Assembly (NCBI RefSeq): GCF_005221385.1
Contig: NZ_CP039904.1
Location: 62,001-126,000, forward strand
Source of the DNA: Agrobacterium tumefaciens
GTDB taxonomy: Bacteria > Pseudomonadota > Alphaproteobacteria > Rhizobiales > Rhizobiaceae
Direction: 5' to 3'
Length of the DNA: 64,000 nt
Shown: piece after piece, positions 24,929 to 33,819 of the stretch
Numbering within the stretch: the stretch's first letter is position 1
Layout: every line of letters starts with the position of its first letter
Position numbers and translations under genes: made by a program
The notes under the pieces: generated by a model
The model's database searches: none
Seen by the model: the letters and a program-made list of their open reading frames with translations, nothing else
Told to the model about the DNA's origin: nothing

Positions 24929-26440
24929 TCACTGAACCTTCAGGCGCAGCACGTGATAGGACAACGCCGGCACGGAGCCTTTGAGTGCCCCATCCTCGAC
25001 AGCGACGCCACTGCCCGGCACCGGCACGACGCGGTCGGGCTGGTCCGGGCCGTTTCCGACCCGCAGGTCATATCCCGCCATCGCAAGATGCAGGCTGAGG
25101 CTGGCTGATGAAAATCCGGTAAGGCTGACATTGATATCCGCCGCCTCGGTAAGATGGCGGTTGAGGACGAACAGCGTCACCACGCCTTCTTCCTCGCTGA
25201 AGACCCCGGCGACATCGAGATATTTGACATCGTCAGCCGCGTTGCAGTCGTAAGTCGGGCAATCGACCGCGACATTCAGCGCAACACCACGGCCATAAAG
25301 CGAGGCGAACTGATAGGGATAATAGATTGTCTGACGCCAGGCCGGGCCGTTCTTTTCTGCCCGGATCGGGGCGATGACGTTGACGAGTTGGGCGATGCAG
25401 GCGATGCGCACGCGGTCCGAGCGGCGGATGAATTCATTGAGCAGACCGGCAACGAAGAGAGCATCTTCGAAATTATAGGTCTCTTCCAGCAGGGCGGGCG
25501 CTTCCGGCCAATCCCAGCTCTTGATGCGTTTGCTGTCGTCTTCGCGGATGTGATACCAGACGTTCCATTCGTCGAAGCAGATGGAAACATCGTTTTTGGC
25601 GCGCTTCTTGGCTTTCACATAATCGATGACGCCGGCGATCGTCTGGATGTAACGGCCGGTCTCTTCGATCTTGCCGAAATAATTCAGCGTGTCGCGGCTG
25701 TTATTGCCGAAATATTTGTGCAGCGAGATATGATCGACATTCTCGTAGCATTCCTCCAGCACTTCGCGTTCCCACTCGGGATAGGTCGGCATGCCGTCAT
25801 TCGAACTGCCGCAGACGATCGCTTCAATTGTCGGGTCGAAGCCTTTGAAAGCCTTGGCGGTTTCGTTGGCCAGCCGGCCATATTCCACCGCCGTCTTGTG
25901 GCCGATCTGCCAGGGGCCGTCCATCTCGTTGCCGAGGCACCACATCTTCACGCCATGCGGTTTCTCGGTGCCGTGGCTGCGGCGCAGATCGCTAAGCTCG
26001 GTGCCGCCGGGAAAATTCACATATTCAAGGAAGTTACGGGCATCATCCAGACCGCGGGAACCAAGATTGACCGCCAGCATCATCTCGATGCCGGCCATCT
26101 GCGCCCAGTCGGCGAATTCATTGATGCCGATCTGGTTGGTTTCCTTTGACCGCCAGGCAAGGTCCAGACGAATAGGCCGCTTGTCGCGCGGGCCGATGCC
26201 GTCTTCCCAGCGATAGGCGGAAACGAAATTGCCGCCGGGATAACGGATGGCGGGAATTTTCAGGTCCTGCACGAATTTCAGGACATCCCTGCGAAAGCCG
26301 TTCTCATCCGCCTGCGGATGGCCGGGCTCGTAAATCCCGCCATAGATCGCACGCCCCATATGCTCGATGAAGGCGGAATATAGGCGATCGTCGATACGCC
26401 CAATCCGGAAGTCCCGGTGGACTGAAACCCGCGCTTTCAT
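24929..26440 (-). CDS. Alpha-L-arabinofuranosidase, GH51
   Basis: This 503-residue enzyme releases terminal L-arabinofuranose from arabinan or arabinoxylan oligosaccharides. The (beta/alpha)8 domain carries the catalytic acid/base Glu172 in WCLGNEMDGPW and the nucleophile Glu291 in CFDEWNVWY. Substrate-site segments IRYPGGNFVSAYRWEDGIGP and HKYFGNN are also conserved. The last 120 residues form the usual beta-sandwich. There is no signal peptide, so it acts in the cytoplasm on imported oligosaccharides. It leads the five-gene operon with the ABC importer; AGGAGAGCC precedes the ATG at 26440. An inverted-repeat operator lies upstream at 26472. Confidence 0.95.
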   Translation of the reverse strand: MKARVSVHRDFRIGRIDDRLYSAFIEHMGRAIYGGIYEPGHPQADENGFRRDVLKFVQDLKIPAIRYPGGNFVSAYRWEDGIGPRDKRPIRLDLAWRSKETNQIGINEFADWAQMAGIEMMLAVNLGSRGLDDARNFLEYVNFPGGTELSDLRRSHGTEKPHGVKMWCLGNEMDGPWQIGHKTAVEYGRLANETAKAFKGFDPTIEAIVCGSSNDGMPTYPEWEREVLEECYENVDHISLHKYFGNNSRDTLNYFGKIEETGRYIQTIAGVIDYVKAKKRAKNDVSICFDEWNVWYHIREDDSKRIKSWDWPEAPALLEETYNFEDALFVAGLLNEFIRRSDRVRIACIAQLVNVIAPIRAEKNGPAWRQTIYYPYQFASLYGRGVALNVAVDCPTYDCNAADDVKYLDVAGVFSEEEGVVTLFVLNRHLTEAADINVSLTGFSSASLSLHLAMAGYDLRVGNGPDQPDRVVPVPGSGVAVEDGALKGSVPALSYHVLRLKVQ

Positions 26441-26471
26441 AGGCTCTCCTCCCTGCGCATTTATATCTTAA

Positions 26472-26493
26472 AATATGGTATGAACCATATTTG
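26472..26493. promoter_or_regulatory. Inverted-repeat operator of GH51 operon
   Basis: Perfect 8-bp arms AAATATGG and CCATATTT are separated by six bases, 32 bases before the GH51 start codon and in an AT-rich stretch that should hold the promoter. It is the only such repeat seen nearby. The ArsR-type regulator gene upstream is the obvious candidate to bind it. Confidence 0.6.
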
Positions 26494-26560
26494 ATAATAT
26501 AGTTGCCGAGGGAATCCGCGCCTGTCAACCGCGAAAATCATACTTTTAAAATTTGAAGGC

Positions 26561-27490
26561 TCAGTCTGCCGTGCGCAGGCGCAAGACGATGTCCTGATCG
26601 TAATTTCCGAAACCCCGGCCGAAGATATTCAGCCCGCCCGGATGTTTCGCGTCGGCCTTGACTTCGATGCGCAGGCGGATGGAACGATGGCTCACCAGAT
26701 CGATATCCGCCAGCGTCACATCCGAAATGCGGGTGCCATCGACATAGGTTCCCTGCGCGGTGATGCGCCAGGTTTTGAGCATGCCATATTGGGAACCGGA
26801 GAGTTTCCACCAATCGGGCGTGAACACCCCTCGCTTGTCACCGAAGTCGCCCGGCGAGGTCCACACGCCGATTTCCCTGCCGTTGACAGAGAGGGTTATG
26901 TCCGACGGCCAGTTGCTGTGCGTTCCCGGCACCTCGGAACTGACCTCCATCGAAAACTCGATTTCTTCGACGTTTCGGCCCTGAATCTTGGCATTATTGG
27001 GGAATTGATATTCCACGAAGCCGGATGTCAACCATAAGAGCGCCGTCTTCATGCGATCAGGATCCATGAAGGTATCGGGCACATCCAGAAGCCCGATAAT
27101 ACCATCAGGCGAACAGATGCCGCAGGGTGCCGTCACCGAACTCTGGGTATAAAGACCGAGCGGCATGGCCACCGCAATGTAATTGGAGGCCGCCGGCGCC
27201 TCGGGCCTTCGGAAGGAAACGATGAGTTCGTCGCAGGTGGCGAAGCAGATTTTCTGGCTGCCCTTGCGCGCCTTGCGCGTCTCGGTTCGCAGCAGCCCCG
27301 CCTCTTCAAGAACGGCCACACCGGCGGAAACGGTGGACTGGGGCAATTCCAGCCGCTGTGCGATCTCGTTGACATTCAGACCGCTCGTCTCGTGCAGCAG
27401 CTTCAATATCTGCACGCGGATCAACGAAGCGGCCGCTTTCAGGACATCGAATTCTTTTTCAGCATCAACCAGGAGGAAATTGGGGGCCAT
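26561..27490 (-). CDS. ArsR-like regulator with C-terminal ligand domain
   Basis: This 309-residue protein has an ArsR/MarR-like winged helix at residues 15-90 (SLIRVQILKLLHETSG, then VNEIAQRLELPQSTVSAGVAVLEEAGLL). The remaining 210 residues look like beta-sandwich sequence, not a classic ArsR metal site: FVEYQFPNNAKIQGRNVEEI, NWPSDITLSVNGREIGVWTS, NIFGRGFGNYDQDIVLRL. They include Trp-rich patches suitable for binding sugar. No ArsR metal-binding Cys-x-Cys motif is present. It lies 120 bases upstream of the GH51 gene in the same direction, with the operator between, so it likely controls arabinoside use. Confidence 0.75.
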   Translation of the reverse strand: MAPNFLLVDAEKEFDVLKAAASLIRVQILKLLHETSGLNVNEIAQRLELPQSTVSAGVAVLEEAGLLRTETRKARKGSQKICFATCDELIVSFRRPEAPAASNYIAVAMPLGLYTQSSVTAPCGICSPDGIIGLLDVPDTFMDPDRMKTALLWLTSGFVEYQFPNNAKIQGRNVEEIEFSMEVSSEVPGTHSNWPSDITLSVNGREIGVWTSPGDFGDKRGVFTPDWWKLSGSQYGMLKTWRITAQGTYVDGTRISDVTLADIDLVSHRSIRLRIEVKADAKHPGGLNIFGRGFGNYDQDIVLRLRTAD

Positions 27491-27597
27491 TCTCTAATCT
27501 TCAGATTTATCGATCCAGATCAGGATTTCTGGCTTAAATACCCTATACTTGTCCAGTGTTGTTTATCGTTCAGGCATATCTGAAAGTTAAAGGCATG

Positions 27598-27640
27598 AAA
27601 AAGGCATCGCCACGCAGCCTTGAGACCACGTGGCGATGCC
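27598..27640 (-). terminator. Rho-independent terminator of orphan binding-protein gene
   Basis: CGTGGCGATGCC... and its partner form a perfect 12-bp stem (27603-27614 with 27629-27640). On the minus strand it is followed by five T residues. It begins ten bases past the stop codon of the solute-binding protein gene at 27650-28942. Confidence 0.85.
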
Positions 27641-27649
27641 CCTTTGTCG

Positions 27650-28942
27650 TCAACCGCGCTTGCGCAGGGTCCGCGTGCCGGTGTCGACAAGATTCTGCGC
27701 CGCTTCATCCACGCTGGCGCGACCGAAGGCGAGCGAATCGGCAATCGGACGCATCACGCCACGGTCGAATTCATTGGCACCGATGGGGGCGGGCTCCGGA
27801 TAGGCATCGGTCTTTCCGGACAGGCTTTCGATATAGTCCACCGATTTGCGCTCAGTCTCATTGAGGCTCGGCAATACTGCCTCACGCACCTTCTTTGCCG
27901 GCGGCACGCCGCGTTCCACGCCCAGTACCTTGCCGGCTTCCAGATCGTTGACGAAGAAGTTGATGAACTTCGCCGCCGCTTCCGGATTGGTGGAGGTGGA
28001 CGAAATGGACCAGATAAGTCCCGGCCGGTAATAATGCCCGGTCGGCTTGCCGGCCCCCTCACCCGGCAGCATGCCGATGGACAGCGTTTTCTTGTTGAGC
28101 GCCTGATAACCCACAAGCTGGTTGGAATAGGCAAAACCCGTGGCGGAATTGCCAAGCGTCAAGGCGTTGGATTCAATGGTATTGTCATCACGCGTCTGGA
28201 TATCGGCGGAAACGCAGAGCTTGTCCTCGCGCAGCTTCTCCCAATAGGCGAACCATTCCTTGGCGTCTTCCTTGTTGAAGCCGATGGTGCCATCCTGAAA
28301 CAGCAGCTTGCCGCGCTGGCGAAGCCAGACATCGAAGACGTAATGATAACGCGCACCATAGGGAATGGCCCAATAATTGCGCCGCGCCGGGCCGTTCTTC
28401 TTGAAATCGCGCGCCAGTTCCGCAAGCGCCGTCCAGGTGATCTGCCCTTCCGGCATGGAAACACCGGCTTCCTTCAGCGCTTCGGCATCATACATCATGC
28501 AGAAGGAATTAAGCCCGAGACCGACGCCGTAAAGCTTGCCGTCGATGCGGCAAAGATCGATCTCGCTCTTGCCGAAGCTGGAAAGATCAAGCGCCGAGCC
28601 GACGAAATGATCTAGTTCCATGCAGGCGCCACGGCCGGAATAATCGGCGATGGTGGATGGTTCCAGCTGGAAGATATCGGCGACATTGCGTCCAGCCATC
28701 GAGGTCGCAAGCTTGGTCCAGTAGTCGGAGCCGGCGATCATTTCGCCGCTGACCACCGTTTGCGGATCGGCCTTCTGGTAAAGGGCGATGACGTCATTGG
28801 TGCGCTTGTTGCGATCGGCTGATCCCCACCACACGCAACGAAGCCGGGTCTCGGCCGCCAGCGCGCGGAAACCGCCCGCCGCAACCCCAAGACCGGCCAG
28901 CGCCGCCGTCACCAAAAATCCACGTCTGTCGATAGTTTGCAT
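27650..28942 (-). CDS. Orphan sugar-binding protein, Tat-type signal
   Basis: This 430-residue family 1 solute-binding protein is exported with a twin-arginine-like signal (DRRGFLVTAALAGLG). It has no permease gene beside it: a terminator follows and the LacI gene faces it. It is a clear paralogue of the binding protein at 37719-39008: both contain WWGS...R.N, SDYW.KLAT.. or SDYWPRLATQ, GRVDGKLYG/RIDGKLYG, SNQ.VGYQ.LNK and GVERGVP. It therefore probably feeds sugar to the permeases encoded at 35891-37712. It would be controlled by the LacI protein through the shared intergenic operators. Confidence 0.88.
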   Translation of the reverse strand: MQTIDRRGFLVTAALAGLGVAAGGFRALAAETRLRCVWWGSADRNKRTNDVIALYQKADPQTVVSGEMIAGSDYWTKLATSMAGRNVADIFQLEPSTIADYSGRGACMELDHFVGSALDLSSFGKSEIDLCRIDGKLYGVGLGLNSFCMMYDAEALKEAGVSMPEGQITWTALAELARDFKKNGPARRNYWAIPYGARYHYVFDVWLRQRGKLLFQDGTIGFNKEDAKEWFAYWEKLREDKLCVSADIQTRDDNTIESNALTLGNSATGFAYSNQLVGYQALNKKTLSIGMLPGEGAGKPTGHYYRPGLIWSISSTSTNPEAAAKFINFFVNDLEAGKVLGVERGVPPAKKVREAVLPSLNETERKSVDYIESLSGKTDAYPEPAPIGANEFDRGVMRPIADSLAFGRASVDEAAQNLVDTGTRTLRKRG

Positions 28943-28958
28943 CTGCTCCTCCCGCGTT

Positions 28959-29039
28959 TTGCAAATTTTTCACTGACTACTTAATTCTTGCAAATTTTCT
29001 ATATTTGCAATATTTGCATCATAATAGATTTTTTTGCAA
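28959..29039. promoter_or_regulatory. Array of TTGCAA palindromes in divergent promoter
   Basis: TTGCAA occurs at 28959, 28988, 29005 and 29034, with start-to-start spacing 29, 17 and 29 bases. The first two copies share the longer word TTGCAAATTTT, and TTGCAT lies at 29014. The whole lies between the divergent binding-protein and lacI genes. TTGCAA is self-complementary and close to the central part of typical LacI-family operators. Confidence 0.55.
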
Positions 29040-29053
29040 GCGCAGGAGACGAC

Positions 29054-30118
29054 ATGAACGATACGCCCGACATCAGCCGCCCGCGCCAGTCGGATATCGC
29101 CCAGCGCGCCGGTGTCTCCATCAGCACCGTCTCTCGTGTTCTCGCCGGGGAAAAAGGCATCAGCGCTTCGATCCAGACCAAGGTTCTGGGGGTTGCGGCG
29201 GAGCTCGGTTATCCGTTGCGGCCGGTCACCAGCCAGGCCGGCGGCGTGCCGCTGGAGGGCAAGAAAGTCCTAGCCCTGATGTCCGCCGAAAGGGCAACCG
29301 GCGATATCGGCGCTTTTTATCACGATATTTTCGACATGCTGCGCAGCCTTGCCCAGACGGACGGGTTTGAACTCGATATCCGGCTGCTGCACCAGAAACA
29401 GGTGGATGACGCCCTGACACAGCGGGTCTGCGAAGCGGACGGCCTTCTTGCCATCGGTCTCGACCCTGAAGAGGAGATCATCCACCGCATCACGCAGGGT
29501 GTGCTGCAGCCGGTTCTGGTCAACAGCGCCGACCCCTCGATGACGCTGGATTGTGTTTCGCCCTCCAATTTTTACGGCGGTGCAATGGCAGCGCGGCGGC
29601 TTCTGGAACTCGGCCACCGCAAGGTCGCCTATATCGGCCCGCACCACCGCCACACCATACGCGAGCGCATGCGCGGCTTCCGCCACACCATCCTTGAGGA
29701 AGAAGGCACGACCTATGAGGAATTCCTGCTCTCCACCGTGGATAGCGGCTTCGGACAGGCGGGTGATGCGGTTCGCCAGCTACTGGCCAAGAACCCTGAC
29801 CTGACCGGCATTTTCTGCATGAATGATGCGATTGCGCTCGGCGCGCTGGGGGCGGCGCAGGAGCTTGGCCTTGCCGTGCCGGACGATCTTTCCATCATCG
29901 GCTTCGACGACCTGCCCTTTGCCGAACTGTCCACCCCTCGCCTCAGCACCATCCGCGTCGACCGCCGCGAGATTGCCCGCGAGGCAGTGGAATTGATGCG
30001 CCGCCGGCTGACGGAACCTTCCGCCAATGCCCGGCAGGTGCAGCTGGGTGTGCAGCTGGTGGAAGGACAGACCGCCGGACAGGCGAAAAAGACGGGAAAG
30101 GCGATACGTAATGCATGA
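29054..30118 (+). CDS. LacI-family transcriptional regulator
   Basis: This 354-residue protein has the N-terminal LacI helix-turn-helix (SDIAQRAGVSISTVSRVLAG, residues 11-32) and hinge. A periplasmic-binding-like sensor domain follows (VLALMSAERATGDIGAFYHD, FCMNDAIALGALGAAQE, SIIGFDDLPFAELSTPRLST). Start: ATG at 29054 with CAGGAGACGAC upstream; an earlier frame opening at 28988 is non-coding promoter. It leads a four-gene operon in which each gene overlaps the next, and faces an orphan binding protein. It probably represses both transcripts until the imported glycoside or its product binds. Confidence 0.92.
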   Translation: MNDTPDISRPRQSDIAQRAGVSISTVSRVLAGEKGISASIQTKVLGVAAELGYPLRPVTSQAGGVPLEGKKVLALMSAERATGDIGAFYHDIFDMLRSLAQTDGFELDIRLLHQKQVDDALTQRVCEADGLLAIGLDPEEEIIHRITQGVLQPVLVNSADPSMTLDCVSPSNFYGGAMAARRLLELGHRKVAYIGPHHRHTIRERMRGFRHTILEEEGTTYEEFLLSTVDSGFGQAGDAVRQLLAKNPDLTGIFCMNDAIALGALGAAQELGLAVPDDLSIIGFDDLPFAELSTPRLSTIRVDRREIAREAVELMRRRLTEPSANARQVQLGVQLVEGQTAGQAKKTGKAIRNA

Positions 30119-31988
30119 TGCGGCAAACAATGATCCGATGACCCGTTTCAATCCGCTCTATGGCAATCCGCTTAAAACCCGCGCCGATGTCAGAAAGGCG
30201 CTTGATGACAGTTTCGCACCGCTCCTGCCCTATTTTTCGCAAAGCGGCGCAAGGGTGACACTTAGCGGCACTGCCGCGCATTTTGACCGGGCGGCGGCCG
30301 ATCTGGAAGGATTTGCCCGGCCGCTCTGGGGCATCGCGCCGCTGGCGCTCAGCGGCGACAGTTTTGCGCATTGGCCGCTTCTGGCGAAAGGCATCGCCAA
30401 CGGCACCGATCCCGCCCATCCCGATTATTGGGGCGACGTGCGCCAGAAGGATCAGCGGCTGGTGGAACTTGCAGCTCTGGGCTTTGCGCTTCGGCTTGCG
30501 CCGCAACATCTTTGGGAACCCCTCTCCGACGCGCAAAAAGACAATGTCCGCCGCTATCTGCTGACGGCGCGCGAGCGCAATTATGCCGACAATAACTGGA
30601 AGTTCTTCCGGGTGATGGTCGACATGGCGCTCGATCATCTGGGCGTAGATTTCGACCGCAGCCTGACGGAAACCTTCCAGGCGGAGCTGGACGGTTTCTA
30701 CATTGCCGACGGCTGGTATCGGGACGGCGATTATCGCCGCATCGACCACTATATCGCCTTCGCCATGCATTTTTACGGCCTGATCTACGCAAAACTCAGC
30801 AAGCCTGGTGATGCTTACGCCGAACGTTACCGCGAACGCGCCCGCCTGTTTGCCGGCGATTTTGCCAGCTGGTTCGATGAGGATGGCGGGGCGCTGGCCT
30901 TCGGCCGGTCCATGACCTATCGTTTCGCCTGTGGCGGTTTCTGGGCAGGCCTTGCCTTTGCCGATGAAGAGGCTCTGCCCTGGGGCGAAATCAAGGGGCT
31001 TTATCTGCAGCATCTGCGCTGGTGGGCACAAAAGCCGATTGCCGATCGCGACGGCGTTCTCTCCATCGGTTACGCCTATCCGCAGCTGACCATGTCGGAA
31101 AGTTATAATTCGGCCGGTTCTCCCTATTGGGCCTTCAAGGCCTTCCTGCCGCTCGCCTTGCCGGAAAGCCACCCCTTCTGGCAGGCGGAAGAAAAGTTGC
31201 CTGAAACCTCCACCAAACCGCGGCCGCTTCTTCATCCCGGCATGGTGATGATGCGAACGAAAGGCAACGTCACGGCACTTTCCAGCGGGCAGGAAACCCT
31301 GTCGATGCGCGGTGGGTCGGAGAAATATGCCAAATTCGCCTATTCCTCCCGTTATGGTTTTGGTGTGGAGGTGGATGAGCGCGGCTTCAGGACCAATGGT
31401 TTTGACAACATGCTGGCCTTCTCGGAAGACGGTTTGCATTACCGGGTGCGCGAAACCAACGAAAAGGTTCTGCTGGCGGGGGAAAACCTGCGGGCGACAT
31501 GGAAAGCGTTCCCCGATGTCGAGGTTGAAACGACGCTGGTTGCCGCCGGCGACTGGCATATCCGACTGCACCGGATCACCTCCGCCCGGCCGCTTTCCGT
31601 CACCGAAGGCGGCTTCGCCATCCACCGCAACGACGGCGACAGCGATGCCATAACCGAGACAGCCGGCCACGCATCGGCTGATTGCGGCACCGACATTTCC
31701 GCGATCATCGATCTCGGCTCCGTCATATCCCGCCAGGGCATCGCACTGAAGGCGCTACCCAATACCAACCTCGTCAATGCCAAAACCACGGTGCCGCAAT
31801 TGCGCGGGGACATTCCAGCCGGCGAAACTCTGCTTGCCTGCGCCGTCTTTGTGGGGCTGGCCGGACCTGAAAGCAAAAAAGCCCTGGCAGCTATTCCCGT
31901 TCTCCCGGACATCAGGGCGCTCGACCGCCTGTTTGCCGAACACGGCGTCCCGGTCAGCAGCATGGCGGCGACGGGAGAGCCACGATGA
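30111..31988 (+). CDS. DUF2264 protein, probable glycoside hydrolase
   Basis: This 625-residue cytoplasmic protein belongs to the DUF2264 family. Its N-terminal half looks like an alpha/alpha barrel (ADNNWKFFRVMVDMALDHLG, WYRDGDYRRIDHYIAFAMHF, YGDGRS-like FGRSMTYRFACGGFWAGLA). The C-terminal half (WKAFPDVEVETTLVAAGDW) is beta-rich. From memory, CAZy family GH154, which includes a beta-glucuronidase, is built on DUF2264 proteins; treat that as moderately certain. The gene overlaps lacI by eight bases and the following dehydrogenase by four, so it is in that regulon. The start at 30111 is fixed by this overlap; a second in-frame Met follows at residue 10. It may cleave an imported uronide or rhamnoside. 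Confidence 0.82.
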   Translation: MHDAANNDPMTRFNPLYGNPLKTRADVRKALDDSFAPLLPYFSQSGARVTLSGTAAHFDRAAADLEGFARPLWGIAPLALSGDSFAHWPLLAKGIANGTDPAHPDYWGDVRQKDQRLVELAALGFALRLAPQHLWEPLSDAQKDNVRRYLLTARERNYADNNWKFFRVMVDMALDHLGVDFDRSLTETFQAELDGFYIADGWYRDGDYRRIDHYIAFAMHFYGLIYAKLSKPGDAYAERYRERARLFAGDFASWFDEDGGALAFGRSMTYRFACGGFWAGLAFADEEALPWGEIKGLYLQHLRWWAQKPIADRDGVLSIGYAYPQLTMSESYNSAGSPYWAFKAFLPLALPESHPFWQAEEKLPETSTKPRPLLHPGMVMMRTKGNVTALSSGQETLSMRGGSEKYAKFAYSSRYGFGVEVDERGFRTNGFDNMLAFSEDGLHYRVRETNEKVLLAGENLRATWKAFPDVEVETTLVAAGDWHIRLHRITSARPLSVTEGGFAIHRNDGDSDAITETAGHASADCGTDISAIIDLGSVISRQGIALKALPNTNLVNAKTTVPQLRGDIPAGETLLACAVFVGLAGPESKKALAAIPVLPDIRALDRLFAEHGVPVSSMAATGEPR

Positions 31989-33001
31989 CGAACCCGCTTC
32001 CGCGTCTCAGCCTTGCCATGGACCCGGAGCGGACGCAGCATGTGCTGACACCACAGGCGCTAGAAAGACTGTCGCAGAGCGTCGATATCATCGATATCAA
32101 CCGCATCTGCGACTTTCACGATCCATCGATAAAAGACCAGCTGGAACGGACGGATATTCTCCTGACCGGCTGGGGCTGTCCCGATATCGGCGCGCGGGAA
32201 CTGGCGTTGATGCCAAGGCTCAAACTGATTTCCCATGCCGCCGGCACGGTGAAATATTTCCTCTCGCAGGCGGTCTTTGAGCGCGGCATCACCGTGTGCA
32301 GCGCGGCGGAGGCCAATGCGCAGCCGGTCGCCGAATTTACGCAGGCGATGATCCTGCTTGCCGGAAAGCGCGTATTCAGCTTCCGACGGCTTTATGGAAA
32401 CGACCGCGGGCGGGAAAACGTCGATCACCTGCAATCGCAGGCCATCGGCAATCTCGGCCTGACGGTCGGCGTGGTCGGCGCATCGCGCATCGGGCGTCGG
32501 GTTATCAATCTGCTGAAACCCTTCGATCTCGACATCATCCTTTTCGACCCGTTTTTAAGCGCTGCGGAGGCGGAGCGACTTGGCGTGCGGCTGGTATCGC
32601 TTGATGCGCTGATGGCAATGAGCGACGTCATTTCGCTGCATGCGCCGTCGCTGCCGCAGACCCGGCATATGATCGGCGCGGAAGCACTCGCCCGGATGAA
32701 GGACGGCGCAACCCTGATCAACACGGCGCGCGGCGCTCTGGTGGATGAGGAAGCACTGCTGACTGAGCTAAAAACCGGGCGTATCGAAGCCGTCATCGAT
32801 GTGACCGATCCGGAAGTGCCGCCGCCGGATTCCGCCTTCTACAGCCTGCCCAACGTCTTCCTGACGCCGCACATCGCCGGCGCCGTAGGCCTAGAACGCG
32901 CCAGGCTGGGCGACATGGCAATCGCGGAAATCGAACGCTTTTGCCAGGGCGCGGCACTTGAACAGCAGGTGCGGCCGGAACATCTGGAACTGATTGCATG
33001 A
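31985..33001 (+). CDS. D-isomer 2-hydroxyacid dehydrogenase family protein
   Basis: This 338-residue NAD(P)-dependent oxidoreductase has a Rossmann motif at about residue 155 (GVVGASRIGRRVINLL) and the family's catalytic Arg, Glu and His in NTARGALVDE, DVTDPEVPPPDS and LTPHIAGAVG. It should interconvert a 2-oxo acid and a 2-hydroxy acid, or act on a sugar acid. Overlaps of four bases with genes on both sides indicate tight coupling with the DUF2264 hydrolase and the TIM-barrel isomerase. The exact substrate cannot be read. Confidence 0.88.
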   Translation: MTNPLPRLSLAMDPERTQHVLTPQALERLSQSVDIIDINRICDFHDPSIKDQLERTDILLTGWGCPDIGARELALMPRLKLISHAAGTVKYFLSQAVFERGITVCSAAEANAQPVAEFTQAMILLAGKRVFSFRRLYGNDRGRENVDHLQSQAIGNLGLTVGVVGASRIGRRVINLLKPFDLDIILFDPFLSAAEAERLGVRLVSLDALMAMSDVISLHAPSLPQTRHMIGAEALARMKDGATLINTARGALVDEEALLTELKTGRIEAVIDVTDPEVPPPDSAFYSLPNVFLTPHIAGAVGLERARLGDMAIAEIERFCQGAALEQQVRPEHLELIA

Positions 33002-33774
33002 GAATTTTCGAGCCGGGCCTCTGCTCCGTCACCTTCCGCTCCCTGTCGCCGCAGGCGGTCATCGACCTTGCCGTCGCAAACGGCATCAAGGCAATAGAGT
33101 GGGGCGCGGATATCCATGTGCCGCCAGGCGATCTCGAAAACGCCAGGGATGTGGCCGAGCGGACCGCTAAAGCGGGCCTCACCGTCTCTTCCTACGGCTC
33201 CTACATCTTCGCGCCGGATTTTACGCGGCAAGATTTGACCGCTGTTCTCGAAACCGCCAAGGCCCTCGGCACCGGCCATATCCGTATCTGGCCGGGCCAA
33301 CGCAAAAGGCCCTCCACCGACTACTCTCCCGCCGAGCGCCGCAGGGCCACCGAGGCGCTGGCAGAGATCGCCCGCCATGCGCAAGATTACGGCATGACGA
33401 TCGGCCTCGAATATCACCCCAATTCACTGACGGACACCCTGCCCTCGACCCTGCAACTGGCGCAGGATTTGGCCGTGCCTAACCTGTTTTTCTACTGGCA
33501 GCCGGCACCCGGCCTGCCGCTCGAAAAGGCTCTCGCTGAAATATCGGCAATCGGCTCACGCATCTGCCATCTGCACGTCTTTGCATGGCTTGCCGACACC
33601 AGCCGCCTGCCGCTTGCCGACCGTGCGGATTATTGGCGGTCGTGCGTCGAGGCGTTGCAGGCGAGCGGCTGGACGAAGACGGCTTATGCGATGCTGGAAT
33701 TCGTCAGGGGTGATGATGTCGGTCAGTTTGCGGAAGATGCGGTGGCGCTACGCGAGATTCTTGATAGGTTATAA
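32998..33774 (+). CDS. TIM-barrel sugar isomerase/epimerase family protein
   Basis: This 258-residue protein has the xylose-isomerase-like (AP endonuclease 2) fold. Probable metal ligands are Glu in GLEYHPNSLT, His in CHLHVFAWL and Glu in AMLEFVRGDD. Such enzymes epimerise, isomerise or eliminate water from sugars or keto-sugars. It ends the LacI-led operon, with a start that overlaps the dehydrogenase stop (ATGA). Confidence 0.85.
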   Translation: MRIFEPGLCSVTFRSLSPQAVIDLAVANGIKAIEWGADIHVPPGDLENARDVAERTAKAGLTVSSYGSYIFAPDFTRQDLTAVLETAKALGTGHIRIWPGQRKRPSTDYSPAERRRATEALAEIARHAQDYGMTIGLEYHPNSLTDTLPSTLQLAQDLAVPNLFFYWQPAPGLPLEKALAEISAIGSRICHLHVFAWLADTSRLPLADRADYWRSCVEALQASGWTKTAYAMLEFVRGDDVGQFAEDAVALREILDRL

Positions 33775-33819
33775 ACCCGACCGACCTATGCGCTCCTCTG
33801 CAGACAAACAGACCACGCC

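Noticed and set aside
29943..31670. A 575-codon minus-strand frame
   Set aside because: It is antisense to lacI and the DUF2264 gene and results from the GC-rich third codon position.
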